From: Lentzea cavernae
Lineage (GTDB): Bacteria; Actinomycetota; Actinomycetes; Mycobacteriales; Pseudonocardiaceae
Reading direction: 5' to 3'
Length of the DNA stretch: 64,000 nucleotides
Assembly: GCF_014653695.1 (NCBI RefSeq)
Contig: NZ_BNAR01000013.1
Coordinates: forward strand, 124,001 to 188,000
Of this stretch, positions 1 to 8,486 are shown piece by piece (position 1 is the stretch's first letter; each line of letters opens with the position of its first letter). The position numbers and the translations under genes are program-made. The notes below the pieces were generated by a model. It did not search any database, was not told the DNA's origin, and saw only the letters and a list, made by a program, of their open reading frames with translations.

Positions 1-3
1 GGG

Positions 4-1020
4 ATGATGTTCACCAGGATCGACACGCTCGACAACATGGACGTCGAGGGCGGACCGGGCGCGCGGCTGCGCGTCGTGCGCGAACGCGGCGAGGCGTTCC
101 GGCGGGAGTTCGCGACCACGGGCACACCGGGCAGCATCGTCACGCGCGACCTGGTGACGTTGCCGTACCCGACGCGGTTCGGGCTGTTCAGGGCGTCACG
201 GGCGATCGCGCCGTTCCTGTCGATCACGAACCGCATGCTGGTGATCCGCTGGCACGAGGGCGACCGCGAGCGCGTCCTGCTGTTCGAGCCGAGCGACCAC
301 GAGTACGGCCGGTACACGCCGTACTTCGAGGACCTGTCGGAGCGCACGCCGGCCGTGGTGGAACGGCGCGTGGTCAAGGTCCACGGCACCGTGCCCGGCC
401 ACCTCGACCGGCTGGGCATCGCGCCGCAGGACGTCGACTACCTGATGTTCGACCACCTGCACACGCAGGACCTGCGGCGCTGGATCGGCGCCACGCCGTA
501 CTTCCCGAACGCCAGGGTGATCGTGCAGCGCGACGAGCTCGCGGCCCTGACCGACCTGCACCCGTTGCAGAAGCCCTGGTACCAGCCGTCGACCTACCGC
601 GACCTGCCGGCGGAGGCGTTCCTGCCGATCGACGGCTCCGTCGTGCTGGGGCCGGGTGTCGCGGTGGTCAAGACGCCGGGCCACGTCTTCGGCAACCAGA
701 GTCTGGTCGTCAACACGTCCACCGGCATCTGGGTGAGCAGCGAGAACGTCATCGCCGCCGAGGCCCTGGTCCCCGAGCACTCGAAGCTGCCCGGCCTCAC
801 GGCGTGGTCGCGGCGGTGGCAGCAGGAGGTCGTGCTCAACGCCAACAGCATCGAGAGCACCGCCGACCAGTACAACTCGATCATCCTCGAGAAGACGCTC
901 GCCGACCGCAGCCAGGCCGACCCGCGGTTCCCGCAGTTCTTCCCGTCCAGCGAACTCACCGGCGCGTGGACGAACCCCGGCACCACCCCCACGTTCAGCC
1001 ACGGCCAGATCGTCCACTGA
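4..1020 (+). CDS. Metallo-beta-lactamase-fold hydrolase
   Basis: A 338-residue protein with the metal-binding motif H-L-H-T-Q-D (H151, H153, D156), which fits the HxHxxD signature of the metallo-beta-lactamase fold, and a later T-P-G-H (H227) that would supply another metal ligand. The family hydrolyses lactones, thioesters or phosphodiesters, and the substrate here cannot be told. The frame is open to the window edge and ATG codons stand at 4 and 7, so the true start may lie outside. It is followed after 10 bases by a SnoaL-like gene on the same strand, suggesting a shared transcript. Confidence 0.75.
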   Translation: MMFTRIDTLDNMDVEGGPGARLRVVRERGEAFRREFATTGTPGSIVTRDLVTLPYPTRFGLFRASRAIAPFLSITNRMLVIRWHEGDRERVLLFEPSDHEYGRYTPYFEDLSERTPAVVERRVVKVHGTVPGHLDRLGIAPQDVDYLMFDHLHTQDLRRWIGATPYFPNARVIVQRDELAALTDLHPLQKPWYQPSTYRDLPAEAFLPIDGSVVLGPGVAVVKTPGHVFGNQSLVVNTSTGIWVSSENVIAAEALVPEHSKLPGLTAWSRRWQQEVVLNANSIESTADQYNSIILEKTLADRSQADPRFPQFFPSSELTGAWTNPGTTPTFSHGQIVH

Positions 1021-1030
1021 GGAGCTCCCG

Positions 1031-1591
1031 ATGCCCGACCGCTTCACCTTCCCGCCGAAGGAAGTCCTGCAGGCCCGCGAGAAGCTCGTGCTCGACCACT
1101 TCCGCGACGAGGTGGCGCACGACTGGGACGCCACGCTGTCCACGTTCCCGCACCCCCACTACGAGGTCATCGCCCAGATGGTCGTCCACGACGGCGACGA
1201 CGCGGTGCGGCAGTACTACACCGACACGCGGGTGGCGTTCCCCGACCAGCACCACGAGCTGATCTCGTTCCGGCACAGCGTCGACGCCGTGATCGTGGAG
1301 TTCTGGCTGCTGGGCACGCACCTGGGGCCGTTGGGCAAGATCCCGGCGACCGGCGGCAGGCACCGCACGCGCATGAACGCGTACTTCATCTTCGACGAGA
1401 ACGAGAACCTCGTCACCGAGCGCATCTACTTCGACCAGCTCAGCGTGCTGAAGCAGGTGATCGGCGGGATCGACCGGCGCAAGCCGAGCGGGCTGCGCAC
1501 GCTGCTGCAGGTGTTGCGCGGGATGCTCGCGATGTCGGGAAGTCAGCCGGACGCACGCCTGACGAAGACCACGCCGCCGTCGCTGGACTAG
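1031..1591 (+). CDS. SnoaL-like (NTF2-fold) protein
   Basis: A 186-residue protein with the small alpha+beta-barrel pattern of SnoaL/ester-cyclase proteins: an early helical segment on handling and time of day-like aromatic-rich stretch, a His/Tyr-rich core (P-H-P-H-Y-E near residue 42) and a strand-rich second half ending in Y-F-D-Q. Such proteins are polyketide cyclases, hydrolases or ligand binders, and no specific reaction can be assigned. GGAG lies at 1021-1024, 6 bases before the ATG. The stop codon overlaps that of the convergent response-regulator gene inside a shared CTAG (1588-1591). Confidence 0.65.
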   Translation: MPDRFTFPPKEVLQAREKLVLDHFRDEVAHDWDATLSTFPHPHYEVIAQMVVHDGDDAVRQYYTDTRVAFPDQHHELISFRHSVDAVIVEFWLLGTHLGPLGKIPATGGRHRTRMNAYFIFDENENLVTERIYFDQLSVLKQVIGGIDRRKPSGLRTLLQVLRGMLAMSGSQPDARLTKTTPPSLD

Positions 1592-2193
1592 ATCCGGATC
1601 AGCTTGCGTTCCACGGCGGTCGTCACGGCCGCCGTGCGGGTCTCCACCCCGAGCTTCGTGAAGATCCGCACCAGGTGCGTCTTCACGGTGGCCTGGCTGA
1701 TGAACAGCTCCTTCGCGATGTCCTTGTTCGCGAGGCCCCTGGCGAGGCACTCGAGGATCTGGATCTCGCGCTTGCTGACCTTCGGCGCGGGGTCGCGGAC
1801 CTGGCCCAGCAGCCGTTGCGCGATGTCCGGGGAGAGCACGGTCTGGCCGGTCGACGCCGTGCGCACCGCCTGAGTCAGCTCCTCGGGTTCACAGCCCTTG
1901 AGCAGGTAGCCGATCGCGCCGGCCTCGACCGCGCGCACGATGTCGGCGTCGGAGTCGTAAGTCGTCAGGATGACGACCTGCGGCCCGTTCTCCATCGCGC
2001 GGATCCTGCGTGTGGCCTCCACTCCGTCGATTCCCTTGCCGAGCTGCAGATCCATCAGCACGACGTCCGCGGCGGGGGCCTTGGTCAGCGACTCCTCACC
2101 GGTCGCGGCCTCGATCACGTCGAAGTGGCGCGACAGCAACCCGGACAGCCCGAACCGGACCACCGGGTGGTCGTCGACCACCAGCACCCTCAC
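1588..2193 (-). CDS. NarL/LuxR-family response regulator (SenR-like)
   Basis: A 201-residue two-domain regulator. The receiver domain (about 1-118) has acidic D7/D8, the phosphoacceptor D48 in V-L-M-D-L-Q and the K in Y-L-L-K-G. The LuxR-type helix-turn-helix (about 137-200) contains S-K-R-E-I-Q-I-L and A-T-V-K-T-H-L. It starts with GTG at 2193, overlapping the kinase stop by 4 bases (GTGA), so the two are translationally coupled. A divergent HbpS-like secreted gene lies next to them. This is the same set of parts as SenS-SenR-HbpS of Streptomyces reticuli, a redox/haem-sensing system, which makes SenR orthology likely but not proven. Confidence 0.85.
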   Translation of the reverse strand: MRVLVVDDHPVVRFGLSGLLSRHFDVIEAATGEESLTKAPAADVVLMDLQLGKGIDGVEATRRIRAMENGPQVVILTTYDSDADIVRAVEAGAIGYLLKGCEPEELTQAVRTASTGQTVLSPDIAQRLLGQVRDPAPKVSKREIQILECLARGLANKDIAKELFISQATVKTHLVRIFTKLGVETRTAAVTTAVERKLIRI

Positions 2194-3152
2194 GGTGTCG
2201 GCACCGTCACGGCCACTGCGGTTCCCTCCCCCGGCGCGCTCTCCACCGACACCGTGCCACCGAGTTCGGTGATGCGCCCCCGGATGGACGCGAGCCCGTA
2301 GCCGCGGCCCTCCGCTGGTTCGACCTCCGCCGGGTCGAAGCCGCAGCCGTCGTCCACGACGTCCATCGACACCGCGTCCCCCAGGTACGACAGCGTGATT
2401 GCCACCCGGCCCGCCCCCGAGTGCTCGAAGACGTTCGCCACGGCACCTTGAGCGACCCGCAACAACGCGACCTCGGTCTGCACGCTCAGCGCGTACGGAT
2501 CACCGTCCACCTCCACGTGCGGGACCAGTCTGTGCAACGCCTCGACCAGCGTGCCGTGGATCGGCGCCAGGTCGCGCACGAACCGCCGCGCCTCGCCGAG
2601 GTTCTCCCGCGCGACCTCGGCTGCCTTGCGCGTCTCCCCCAGCGAGAGCAGCAGGTGGATGCTGGAGAAGCCCTGCGCGAGCGTGTCGTGGATCTCGCGT
2701 GCGAGCCGTTGGCGTTCTTCCAGCACACCCGCCTCGTGCAGCAGCCGGGCGCGGTCGAAGAACACCGCCACCGACAACACCGCCACACCCACCGGCCCGA
2801 GCACGAGCGACCAGTCGAACGCCGCCGCGAGCCTGACCTGCGCCAGCACCACAGCCGCCGTCAGCACGGCCGCGATCGGCAACGCCACCCGCGGTTTCAA
2901 CAGACGCAGGCACTGGAAGAACAACGGGATCGCGCACCAGCCGAAACTCGGCGCGAGCCACACCAGCACCAGCCACACGGCGAGAACCAGCGGCAACGCC
3001 CGCGTCCACCGCACGCTCGCGGGATAGACGAGCCCCAGGGCCAGCGCCAGGCCGAGCACGACAAGGTCAGCACCGTGGTACGCGACGTACCGCGCCGCCG
3101 ACGCCGTCAACAGCACGTAGAAACCCGCGTGCATCGCCCTGTGCAGCCACAC
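2190..3152 (-). CDS. Membrane sensor histidine kinase, HisKA_3 type (SenS-like)
   Basis: A 320-residue kinase. About 130 N-terminal residues form four or five hydrophobic segments. A short linker leads to the HisKA_3 phosphoacceptor motif R-E-I-H-D-T-L-A-Q-G, and the C-terminal HATPase has the G-box pieces D-D-G-C-G-F and G-Y-G-L-A-S-I-R-G-R. The partner is the coupled NarL-type regulator downstream. The start is GTG at 3152; an internal ATG at 3134 is an alternative. With only short loops outside the membrane, a separate extracytoplasmic sensor protein such as the divergent HbpS-like product would make sense. Confidence 0.85.
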   Translation of the reverse strand: MWLHRAMHAGFYVLLTASAARYVAYHGADLVVLGLALALGLVYPASVRWTRALPLVLAVWLVLVWLAPSFGWCAIPLFFQCLRLLKPRVALPIAAVLTAAVVLAQVRLAAAFDWSLVLGPVGVAVLSVAVFFDRARLLHEAGVLEERQRLAREIHDTLAQGFSSIHLLLSLGETRKAAEVARENLGEARRFVRDLAPIHGTLVEALHRLVPHVEVDGDPYALSVQTEVALLRVAQGAVANVFEHSGAGRVAITLSYLGDAVSMDVVDDGCGFDPAEVEPAEGRGYGLASIRGRITELGGTVSVESAPGEGTAVAVTVPTP

Positions 3153-3186
3153 GTCGGCGACATTAGGCGACCCGGTGGGTCCCGCG

Positions 3187-3218
3187 GGTCAACCGATGGG
3201 TTGAACCGGGGTTCAACC
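3187..3218. promoter_or_regulatory. Triple half-site operator between kinase and HbpS-like gene
   Basis: Three related half-sites stand in a row: GGTCAACC (3187-3194), GGTTGAACC (3199-3207) and GGTTCAACC (3210-3218). The last two form a perfect 9-bp inverted repeat around GG. They sit 35 bases upstream of the kinase start and 39 bases upstream of the HbpS-like start, so one regulator could control both divergent genes. Binding by the NarL-type regulator encoded here is inference. Confidence 0.55.
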
Positions 3219-3257
3219 GTCACCACCACGGAAAACGGCTCTGGTCGGAGCACCGTT

Positions 3258-3752
3258 GTGGCCATGGACATCAAGAAGATCGCAATCGCCACCCTCGTCG
3301 TGCTGAGCATCGGCGGCGGCTACGCGGCAGCCGACCAGCGCACCACCACCCGCACGGAGAAGGTCCTGACCGTCGACGCGGCGATCAAGGCCGCCCAGGC
3401 CACCCTCGACGCCGCGGAGAAGGAGAACCAGCGCGTCACGGTCGCCGTCGTCGACCGCAGCGGAGACCTGGTCGTGCTGCTCGCCGGTGACGGCGCCGGC
3501 CCGCAGACGGAGGAATCGGCGCGGCGCAAGGCGTTCACCGCGGTGTCGTTCAACGCCCCGACCTCGGAGCTCGCCGGCCGCGTGACGGGCCAGGGCGCGA
3601 CGCTGCGGGACATCCCCGGCACGTTGTTCCTGGGCGGCGGCGTGCCGGTGGCGGTCGACGGCACGTCCGTGGCGGGCATCGGCGTCGGCGGGGCGCCCAG
3701 CGGTGACCTGGACGAGAAGTTCGCGAAGGCGGGCCTCGCGACCCTGCGGTGA
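3258..3752 (+). CDS. Secreted HbpS/GlcG-family (DUF336) haem-binding-like protein
   Basis: A protein of about 164 residues with an N-terminal signal segment (V-V-L-S-I-G-G-G-Y-A-A-A) and a GlcG/HbpS domain: A-A-I-K-A-A-Q-A-T-L-D-A-A near the start, then V-V-D-R-S-G-D-L and the conserved G-G-V-P-V tail. HbpS of Streptomyces is an octameric extracellular haem/iron-binding protein that modulates the SenS kinase. GGAG at 3247-3250 is 7 bases from GTG 3258 but 13 from ATG 3264, so I chose GTG; the ATG would shorten the protein by two residues. It lies divergent from the two-component genes with a shared operator region. Confidence 0.75.
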   Translation: MAMDIKKIAIATLVVLSIGGGYAAADQRTTTRTEKVLTVDAAIKAAQATLDAAEKENQRVTVAVVDRSGDLVVLLAGDGAGPQTEESARRKAFTAVSFNAPTSELAGRVTGQGATLRDIPGTLFLGGGVPVAVDGTSVAGIGVGGAPSGDLDEKFAKAGLATLR

Positions 3753-3761
3753 ACCGCCGGA

Positions 3762-3786
3762 ACCGGCGCCGGTCAGCGGCGCCGGT
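3762..3786. terminator. Bidirectional hairpin terminator
   Basis: A 9-bp perfect inverted repeat, ACCGGCGCC and GGCGCCGGT, around a 7-base loop. It lies between convergent genes and overlaps the minus-strand stop codon at 3773-3775. There is no clear U tract, as is common in actinomycetes. Confidence 0.5.
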
Positions 3787-4192
3787 CGGTCGTCCCCCAC
3801 CCGGGGTGAGCGATCCGGTCCGTCGCCTCGGGGTCGATGGTGTGCCGGGCCACGTGCCGGCCGGGCTTCGGCTTCTTGCTCATCAGCATCAACGCCACGG
3901 CCACGATCAGGCCGATGGTGGCGAGACCGGCGGCGACGGCGCGGGCGGCCGGGTGTTCGAGGACCAGCGTGCTGGCGGTCAGGGCGAGCACGACGGCGGC
4001 GATCGGGCCGATGACGGCGATGTCCGAGCGCTCCTCCGGCTCCTCGGCGGGCTCCGGGAGGGGCTGCGGGACGGACTGCGGAACGGGCGGCACCTGCGTG
4101 ACCGGCGCGTAGACCTCGATCGTCTCGAAGTTCCCGCGCGGCTTTTCGTAGGGCGGCTGCCGTAAGCCGGGAGGGACCGTCACCCCGGCCAT
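3773..4192 (-). CDS. Small membrane protein with proline-rich N-terminus
   Basis: About 139 residues. The N-terminal half is Pro/Glu-rich and probably cytosolic; then come two hydrophobic segments (I-A-V-I-G-P-I-A-A-V-V-L-A-L and A-A-G-L-A-T-I-G-L-I-V-A-V-A-L) joined by a short loop, and a basic tail with K-K-P-K-P-G-R. I recognise no family. The start ATG at 4192 has no clear ribosome-binding site; an in-frame ATG at 4252 would add 20 residues. The gene is divergent from the glutamine amidotransferase gene. Confidence 0.5.
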   Translation of the reverse strand: MAGVTVPPGLRQPPYEKPRGNFETIEVYAPVTQVPPVPQSVPQPLPEPAEEPEERSDIAVIGPIAAVVLALTASTLVLEHPAARAVAAGLATIGLIVAVALMLMSKKPKPGRHVARHTIDPEATDRIAHPGWGTTDRRR

Positions 4193-4279
4193 GCTGCCCG
4201 AGGAAGGCGCGTCGCCGCAAACCTCCCATTCCGGTCTGCTACGTGTTCCCATGTAGCGCTGGGTATTAGGAGGTTGGTC

Positions 4280-5104
4280 ATGTGCCGGTGGCTCGCGTAT
4301 TCCGGTTCGCCGGTCTTGCTGGAGGAGTTGCTCTACGCGCCCGAGAACTCCCTCGTCATGCAGTCCAAGCACGCCCGGCTGGGCGCCACGGCGGTGAACG
4401 GTGACGGGTTCGGCATCGGCTGGTACGGCAGCGCGAGCACTCCCGGCCTGTTCCTGAGCACCGAACCGGCGTGGAACGACCGCAACCTGCGGGAACTGTC
4501 CGCGCAGATCACGGTCGACCGGGTGTTCGCGCACGTGCGGGCGTCCACGGGCGGCGCGGTGCAGCGGTCGAACTGCCACCCGTTCCGCCACGGCGGCTGG
4601 TTGTGGATGCACAACGGGCTGATCCCCAAGTTCCCGCTGGTGCGGCGCGAGCTGATGCTGGCGATCGACCCGGTGCTGTTCCCGCTGATCGAAGGGTCGA
4701 CGGACTCGGAGGTCATGTTCTACCTGGCGCTGAGCTTCGGCCTGGAGCAGGACCCGCCGGCCGGGGTGGCGCGCATGGTCGAGTTCGTCGAGGACGTCGG
4801 GCGGCGCGCGGGCGTCGAGTACCCGGTCCAGATGACGGTCGCGGTCACGGACGGCTCGACGACCTGGGCGTTCCGGTACTCGAGCCGCGGCAAGTCGCGG
4901 TCGTTGTTCCACAGCACCGACGTGTCGACGCTGCGCCGCCAGTACCCGGACAACCCGGCGCTGCACAACCTCACCGACGACTCCCGGTTGATCGTCTCCG
5001 AACCGCTGGCCGACCTCGTCGGCGCCTGGCAGGAGGTGCCGGAGTCGACGTGCGTGGTGGTGCGGACCGGCGTCGAGGAGGAACTGCTCCCCTTCAAGCC
5101 CTGA
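4280..5104 (+). CDS. Class II glutamine amidotransferase (YafJ/DUG3/EgtC type)
   Basis: A 274-residue Ntn-hydrolase. The ATG at 4280 puts the nucleophile at Cys2 (M-C-R-W-L-A-Y), as class II glutaminase domains require after Met removal, and AGGAGG at 4268-4273 is 6 bases upstream. Other family marks are N-G-D-G-F-G-I-G-W, V-F-A-H-V-R-A-S-T and N-C-H-P-F. No synthetase domain is attached, so it resembles free-standing DUG3/YafJ/EgtC proteins that hydrolyse gamma-glutamyl amide bonds. None of the ergothioneine genes (egtB, egtD) is nearby, so EgtC is not assigned. Confidence 0.8.
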   Translation: MCRWLAYSGSPVLLEELLYAPENSLVMQSKHARLGATAVNGDGFGIGWYGSASTPGLFLSTEPAWNDRNLRELSAQITVDRVFAHVRASTGGAVQRSNCHPFRHGGWLWMHNGLIPKFPLVRRELMLAIDPVLFPLIEGSTDSEVMFYLALSFGLEQDPPAGVARMVEFVEDVGRRAGVEYPVQMTVAVTDGSTTWAFRYSSRGKSRSLFHSTDVSTLRRQYPDNPALHNLTDDSRLIVSEPLADLVGAWQEVPESTCVVVRTGVEEELLPFKP

Positions 5105-5108
5105 CCGG

Positions 5109-5870
5109 TCAGCCCGCGAACGACCGGCGCAGGAGCAGCCAGATCTCGCCGGGCCGTTCGGCCGTGGCGGGGAACCACCTCGGTGCGACGGCCTCGGTCA
5201 GCTCCTCCACGCGGTCGACGAGGTCGCTCACCGCGGGCTCGCCGACGACGACCAGGGTCGACCAGTCCACGAACGCCAGCACGAAGTCCCGCGTCACGCC
5301 GAACTTCTCCTCCAGCACCGTCATCAGCTCGTGCGGCGTGTCCGGTCCGGCGTCGACCCGGCTGACATCGGGCACCTCGGCCCGGGTCGCCGTGGGACGT
5401 TCTTCCTCGTGCTGCTCGGACCAGACGTGCTTGCTGAGCGAGTGGATGCTCGAGACGAGATCGTCCGACTGGTCCTCGGTGAGGACCAGCGTGACCGAGC
5501 GGCCGTCGGTGAGGGTGAAGGTCAGTTCGGCCTCCGGCAGCCCGCCCGATCCCGGCACGGCGTCGACGGACCCGGCCACCTCGGCGGTCATCACGTGGTC
5601 CGCGCGCGTCTGGGCGCCCATCCGGAACGACGGCAGGTTCGCCGCCATGTCGACGACGAGCCGGGCGGCGGTGAAGAACGCCTGCCTGTCGTGGAACTCC
5701 TTGCGGCTGCTGGTGAGCGTGCGGCCGACGCCGGCGGGCTCGACGTACGCCTCGACGGTGCCGGTGCCGTCCCATCGGGCGTGGACGGTGACTCCGTTGG
5801 CCAAGCGCTTGCGGTAGCTCTCCTCGTCGCCGTGGCGGGACAGCTCCCAGCCCGCGATCTCCTCGGACAA
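5109..5870 (-). CDS. Conserved protein of unknown function
   Basis: A 253-residue soluble acidic protein. It has no signal peptide or membrane segment. The first 150 residues look beta-rich (repeated short strands such as V-T-V-H-A-R-W, A-E-L-T-F-T-L-T), followed by a charged linker and a helical C-terminus with W-F-P-A-T-A-E-R-P-G-E-I-W. I recognise no domain. The TTG start at 5870 follows AGGAAG on the minus strand at a fitting distance. It is convergent with the amidotransferase and divergent from the cupin pair. Confidence 0.5.
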   Translation of the reverse strand: MSEEIAGWELSRHGDEESYRKRLANGVTVHARWDGTGTVEAYVEPAGVGRTLTSSRKEFHDRQAFFTAARLVVDMAANLPSFRMGAQTRADHVMTAEVAGSVDAVPGSGGLPEAELTFTLTDGRSVTLVLTEDQSDDLVSSIHSLSKHVWSEQHEEERPTATRAEVPDVSRVDAGPDTPHELMTVLEEKFGVTRDFVLAFVDWSTLVVVGEPAVSDLVDRVEELTEAVAPRWFPATAERPGEIWLLLRRSFAG

Positions 5871-5922
5871 CGGTCTTCCTCTCGAACGGGAAGGCCGACG
5901 CTGTCACAGATGGAGGTGCTGC

Positions 5923-6372
5923 GTGGTCTTTTCTGGCATGAGCCACGAACACACGCACCAGCTGGACAACCCCGACAAGAGCGGCCCGCCGCCGAAGCTC
6001 GACGTCATCGGCACCGTGCCGGGAGCGCCGCAGATCCCGGAGGGCGCCGAGGCCATGACGATCCTCGTGACGCTGCCGCCGTCGAGCCCCGGCGCCCCGC
6101 CCCACCGGCATTCCGGCCCCGCGTACGGCTACGTCGTGAAGGGCGCCGTCGTCTTCGAGCTCGAAGGCGAGCCGGAACGGGTCGTGCGCGCGGGCGGGAC
6201 GTTCTGGGAGCCGGGTGGCGACGTCATCCACTACCAGGACGGCAACCACCTGTTGGACGAGGAGTCCGCCTTCGTCGTCACGATGTTCTGCGCGCCCGGA
6301 CAACCGATGCTGACCGTCGTGGAACCGGACGAGCTGGAGGCCCGCCAGCACCTCAGGGCGCCGCGGCCGTGA
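5923..6372 (+). CDS. Cupin-domain protein
   Basis: 149 residues with one cupin barrel: the first motif P-H-R-H-S-G-P-A-Y-G-Y-V-V-K-G gives two His ligands and the second motif follows E-P-E-R-V-V-R-A-G-G-T-F. GGAGG at 5912-5916 stands 6 bases before GTG 5923, which decides the start over ATG 5938. Its stop overlaps the next gene's GTG by 4 bases. Single-domain cupins of this kind are metal-dependent dioxygenases, isomerases or small-ligand sensors; no substrate can be named. Confidence 0.7.
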   Translation: MVFSGMSHEHTHQLDNPDKSGPPPKLDVIGTVPGAPQIPEGAEAMTILVTLPPSSPGAPPHRHSGPAYGYVVKGAVVFELEGEPERVVRAGGTFWEPGGDVIHYQDGNHLLDEESAFVVTMFCAPGQPMLTVVEPDELEARQHLRAPRP

Positions 6373-6701
6373 AGACGTCTTTGAACGCATTGGCGCACGA
6401 CCACCTCGAACTGGCGCGCACCGCGTCGAGCGGCCGCAGCGCCACGACCGTCCACGGTGGACACGAGAACGCGTTGCGGCAGACGGTGATGGCGTTGCGC
6501 TCGGGTGAGCACCTGCACGAGCACGAGCACCCCGGTGAGGTGACCGTGCAGGTCCTGCTCGGCCACGTGCGGCTGGTGGCCGGGCCCGACTCGTGGGAGG
6601 CGGCGCCCGGCGACCTGCTGACGATGCCGGACCGCCGGCACCGGGTGGAGGCGGTGCAGGACAGCGTCTTCCTGTTCACGACGGCGCTGCGGCTGCCGTG
6701 A
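6369..6701 (+). CDS. Second small cupin-domain protein
   Basis: 110 residues, translated from GTG 6369 inside the stop of the preceding cupin (GTGA). The core H-L-H-E-H-E-H-P-G-E-V-T-V-Q-V-L-L-G gives a His-rich first cupin motif and D-L-L-T-M-P-D-R-R-H-R-V-E-A the second. It is distinct in sequence from its neighbour, so the pair is not a simple duplication. Coupling suggests the two act on the same process. Confidence 0.7.
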   Translation: MKTSLNALAHDHLELARTASSGRSATTVHGGHENALRQTVMALRSGEHLHEHEHPGEVTVQVLLGHVRLVAGPDSWEAAPGDLLTMPDRRHRVEAVQDSVFLFTTALRLP

Positions 6702-6704
6702 CGG

Positions 6705-6737
6705 GAGCGAGGGGGCGGGAGCACCGCCCCCTCGCTC
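6705..6737. terminator. Strong bidirectional terminator
   Basis: A 14-bp perfect stem, GAGCGAGGGGGCGG (6705-6718) against 6724-6737, with a 5-base loop, directly between the convergent cupin and flavoprotein genes. Confidence 0.75.
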
Positions 6738-6739
6738 GT

Positions 6740-8464
6740 TCACTCGACCAGCTTGCCGGCCGTGTCGACGTCCCTCATCAGGGCCGCGATCTCGGCGGGC
6801 ACCGCGGGGATCTCCTCCCGCTCGACCTGGCCGGGTCCCGACCAGACGAGGTTGACCTGCTGTGCCGGGTCGAGATCCGGGTGGTCGGACCGGTTGTGGC
6901 AGCCGCGGGTCTCGCGGCGTTCGAGCGCGCACTCCAGGGTCGCGCGGGCCGAGAGCGCCGAGGACAGCAGGTCGAACGCGTGCGCGAGGTCCTGGAACCC
7001 GGCCAGGTCGGGATGCACGCCGACGTTGCGGATGCGCGCCTCCAGCTGGTCCAGCTCCGCGAGTCCCTTGCGCAGCCCGGCCTCGTCGCGGACGACGCCC
7101 GCGTGCTCGGTCATCGTGTTGCGCAGCGCGCGTTGCAGGGCGCGGACGTTCTCCGGGCCGTCGGCGGCCAGCAGTCCGTCCACTTCGGACCGCGCCTCGT
7201 CGATCGCCTCGTGCGAACGCCGTTGCGCGTCCAGGGAGGCCGAGTACTCGGCCGCCGCCTCGCCGACGATCCGCCCGTAGACCAGCAGTTCGATGAGCGA
7301 GTTGCCACCGAGCCGGTTCGCGCCGTGCAGGCCGCTGGAGGCCTCCCCGATCGCGTAGAGGCCGTCCACGCCCGTCGAGTGGTCGGCGGGCGAGACCCAC
7401 ACGCCGCCCATCGAGTAGTGCGCGGTCGGCGCGATCTCGACGGGTTCCTGCGTGATGTCCTTCATCTGCAGCTCGAGCAGCGTCTGGTAGACCCTGGGCA
7501 GGCGCTGCATGATCTGCTCGCGCGGCAGGTGCGACACGTCGAGCCACACGCCGCCGTTCGGGGTGCCGCGACCCTCCTTGATCTCGGTGTACGCGGCCAG
7601 CGCCACCCTGTCCCGCGTGGACAGTTCCATGCGCTGCGGGTCGTAGCGGGCCATGAACCGCTCGCCCTCGGCGTTGGTGAGGACGCCGCCCTCACCGCGG
7701 GCGGCCTCCGAGACCAGCGTGCCCGCCGCGTTCTCCGGTTCGATCAGGCCGGACGGGTGGAACTGCACGAGCTCGGGGTCGCGGATCCTGCCGCCCGCGA
7801 GCACGGCCAGGCGGAACGAGTCGCCCGTGTTCTCGTCGCGGCGGCTCGACGTGCGGCGCCAGATCCGGGTGTGCCCGCCGGCCGCGAGGATCACGACGTC
7901 GGCGTGGAACACGTACCGCGTGCCGGTGTCGAGGTCGAACCCGTACGCGCCGAAGACCACGTTGTCGTGCGTCAGGATCCGCGTGATGTAGCAGGTGTCG
8001 TGGATCGGGATGTTGAGCTGCGTGGCCCGGTTCACGAGCGTGCGCTGGATCTCGAGCCCGGTGTAGTCGCCCGCGAACGACGTGCGGCGGAACGTGTGCG
8101 CGCCGAAGAACCGCTGCGAGATGCGCCCGTCGGCCTCCCGCGCGAACGGCATGCCATAGCGTTCGAGGTCCTCGATGCCGCGTGCCGCCTGCTCGGCCAC
8201 GACCCGCACGATCTCGGGGTTGGCGAGCAGGTAGCTCTCCTTGATGGTGTCCGCCGCGTGCTGCTGCCAGGTGTCGGCGGGGTCCATCGTCGCGAGCGCC
8301 GCGTTGATCCCGCCGGCGGCGAGCGCGGTGTGCGCGTCGGCCTTGGAGCGCTTGCCGACGACCATGACGTCGACGCCGCGCTCGGCGAGTTCGATCGCGG
8401 CGCGCAGACCGGCGCCCCCGCTGCCGATCACCAACACTGATGTGGCAATTCGATGTTCAGTCAT
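6740..8464 (-). CDS. Succinate dehydrogenase/fumarate reductase-family flavoprotein
   Basis: 574 residues with an N-terminal FAD-binding dinucleotide fold (V-L-V-I-G-S-G-G-A-G-L-R-A-A), A-H-T-A-L-A-A-G-G-I-N carrying the His that can bind FAD covalently, the substrate-loop motif R-G-E-G-G-V-L-T-N, and H-G-A-N-R-L-G-G-N-S-L near the C-terminal third, followed by the helical domain. ATG 8464 is preceded by GGAGG at 5 bases. No iron-sulfur (SdhB) or membrane-anchor gene is adjacent, so it is either a free-standing oxidoreductase or works with subunits encoded elsewhere. L-aspartate oxidase is the nearest alternative, but the G-G-N-S-L motif favours the SdhA side. Confidence 0.75.
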   Translation of the reverse strand: MTEHRIATSVLVIGSGGAGLRAAIELAERGVDVMVVGKRSKADAHTALAAGGINAALATMDPADTWQQHAADTIKESYLLANPEIVRVVAEQAARGIEDLERYGMPFAREADGRISQRFFGAHTFRRTSFAGDYTGLEIQRTLVNRATQLNIPIHDTCYITRILTHDNVVFGAYGFDLDTGTRYVFHADVVILAAGGHTRIWRRTSSRRDENTGDSFRLAVLAGGRIRDPELVQFHPSGLIEPENAAGTLVSEAARGEGGVLTNAEGERFMARYDPQRMELSTRDRVALAAYTEIKEGRGTPNGGVWLDVSHLPREQIMQRLPRVYQTLLELQMKDITQEPVEIAPTAHYSMGGVWVSPADHSTGVDGLYAIGEASSGLHGANRLGGNSLIELLVYGRIVGEAAAEYSASLDAQRRSHEAIDEARSEVDGLLAADGPENVRALQRALRNTMTEHAGVVRDEAGLRKGLAELDQLEARIRNVGVHPDLAGFQDLAHAFDLLSSALSARATLECALERRETRGCHNRSDHPDLDPAQQVNLVWSGPGQVEREEIPAVPAEIAALMRDVDTAGKLVE

Positions 8465-8486
8465 CGCGGCCTCCGTTGCCCGTGTC

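Noticed and set aside
5331..6701. 456-codon plus-strand frame reaching from the unknown gene into the second cupin
   Set aside because: Only its last 110 codons match a cupin; the rest is the Arg/Gly/Ala-rich shadow of genes on the other frames. The real start is GTG 6369.
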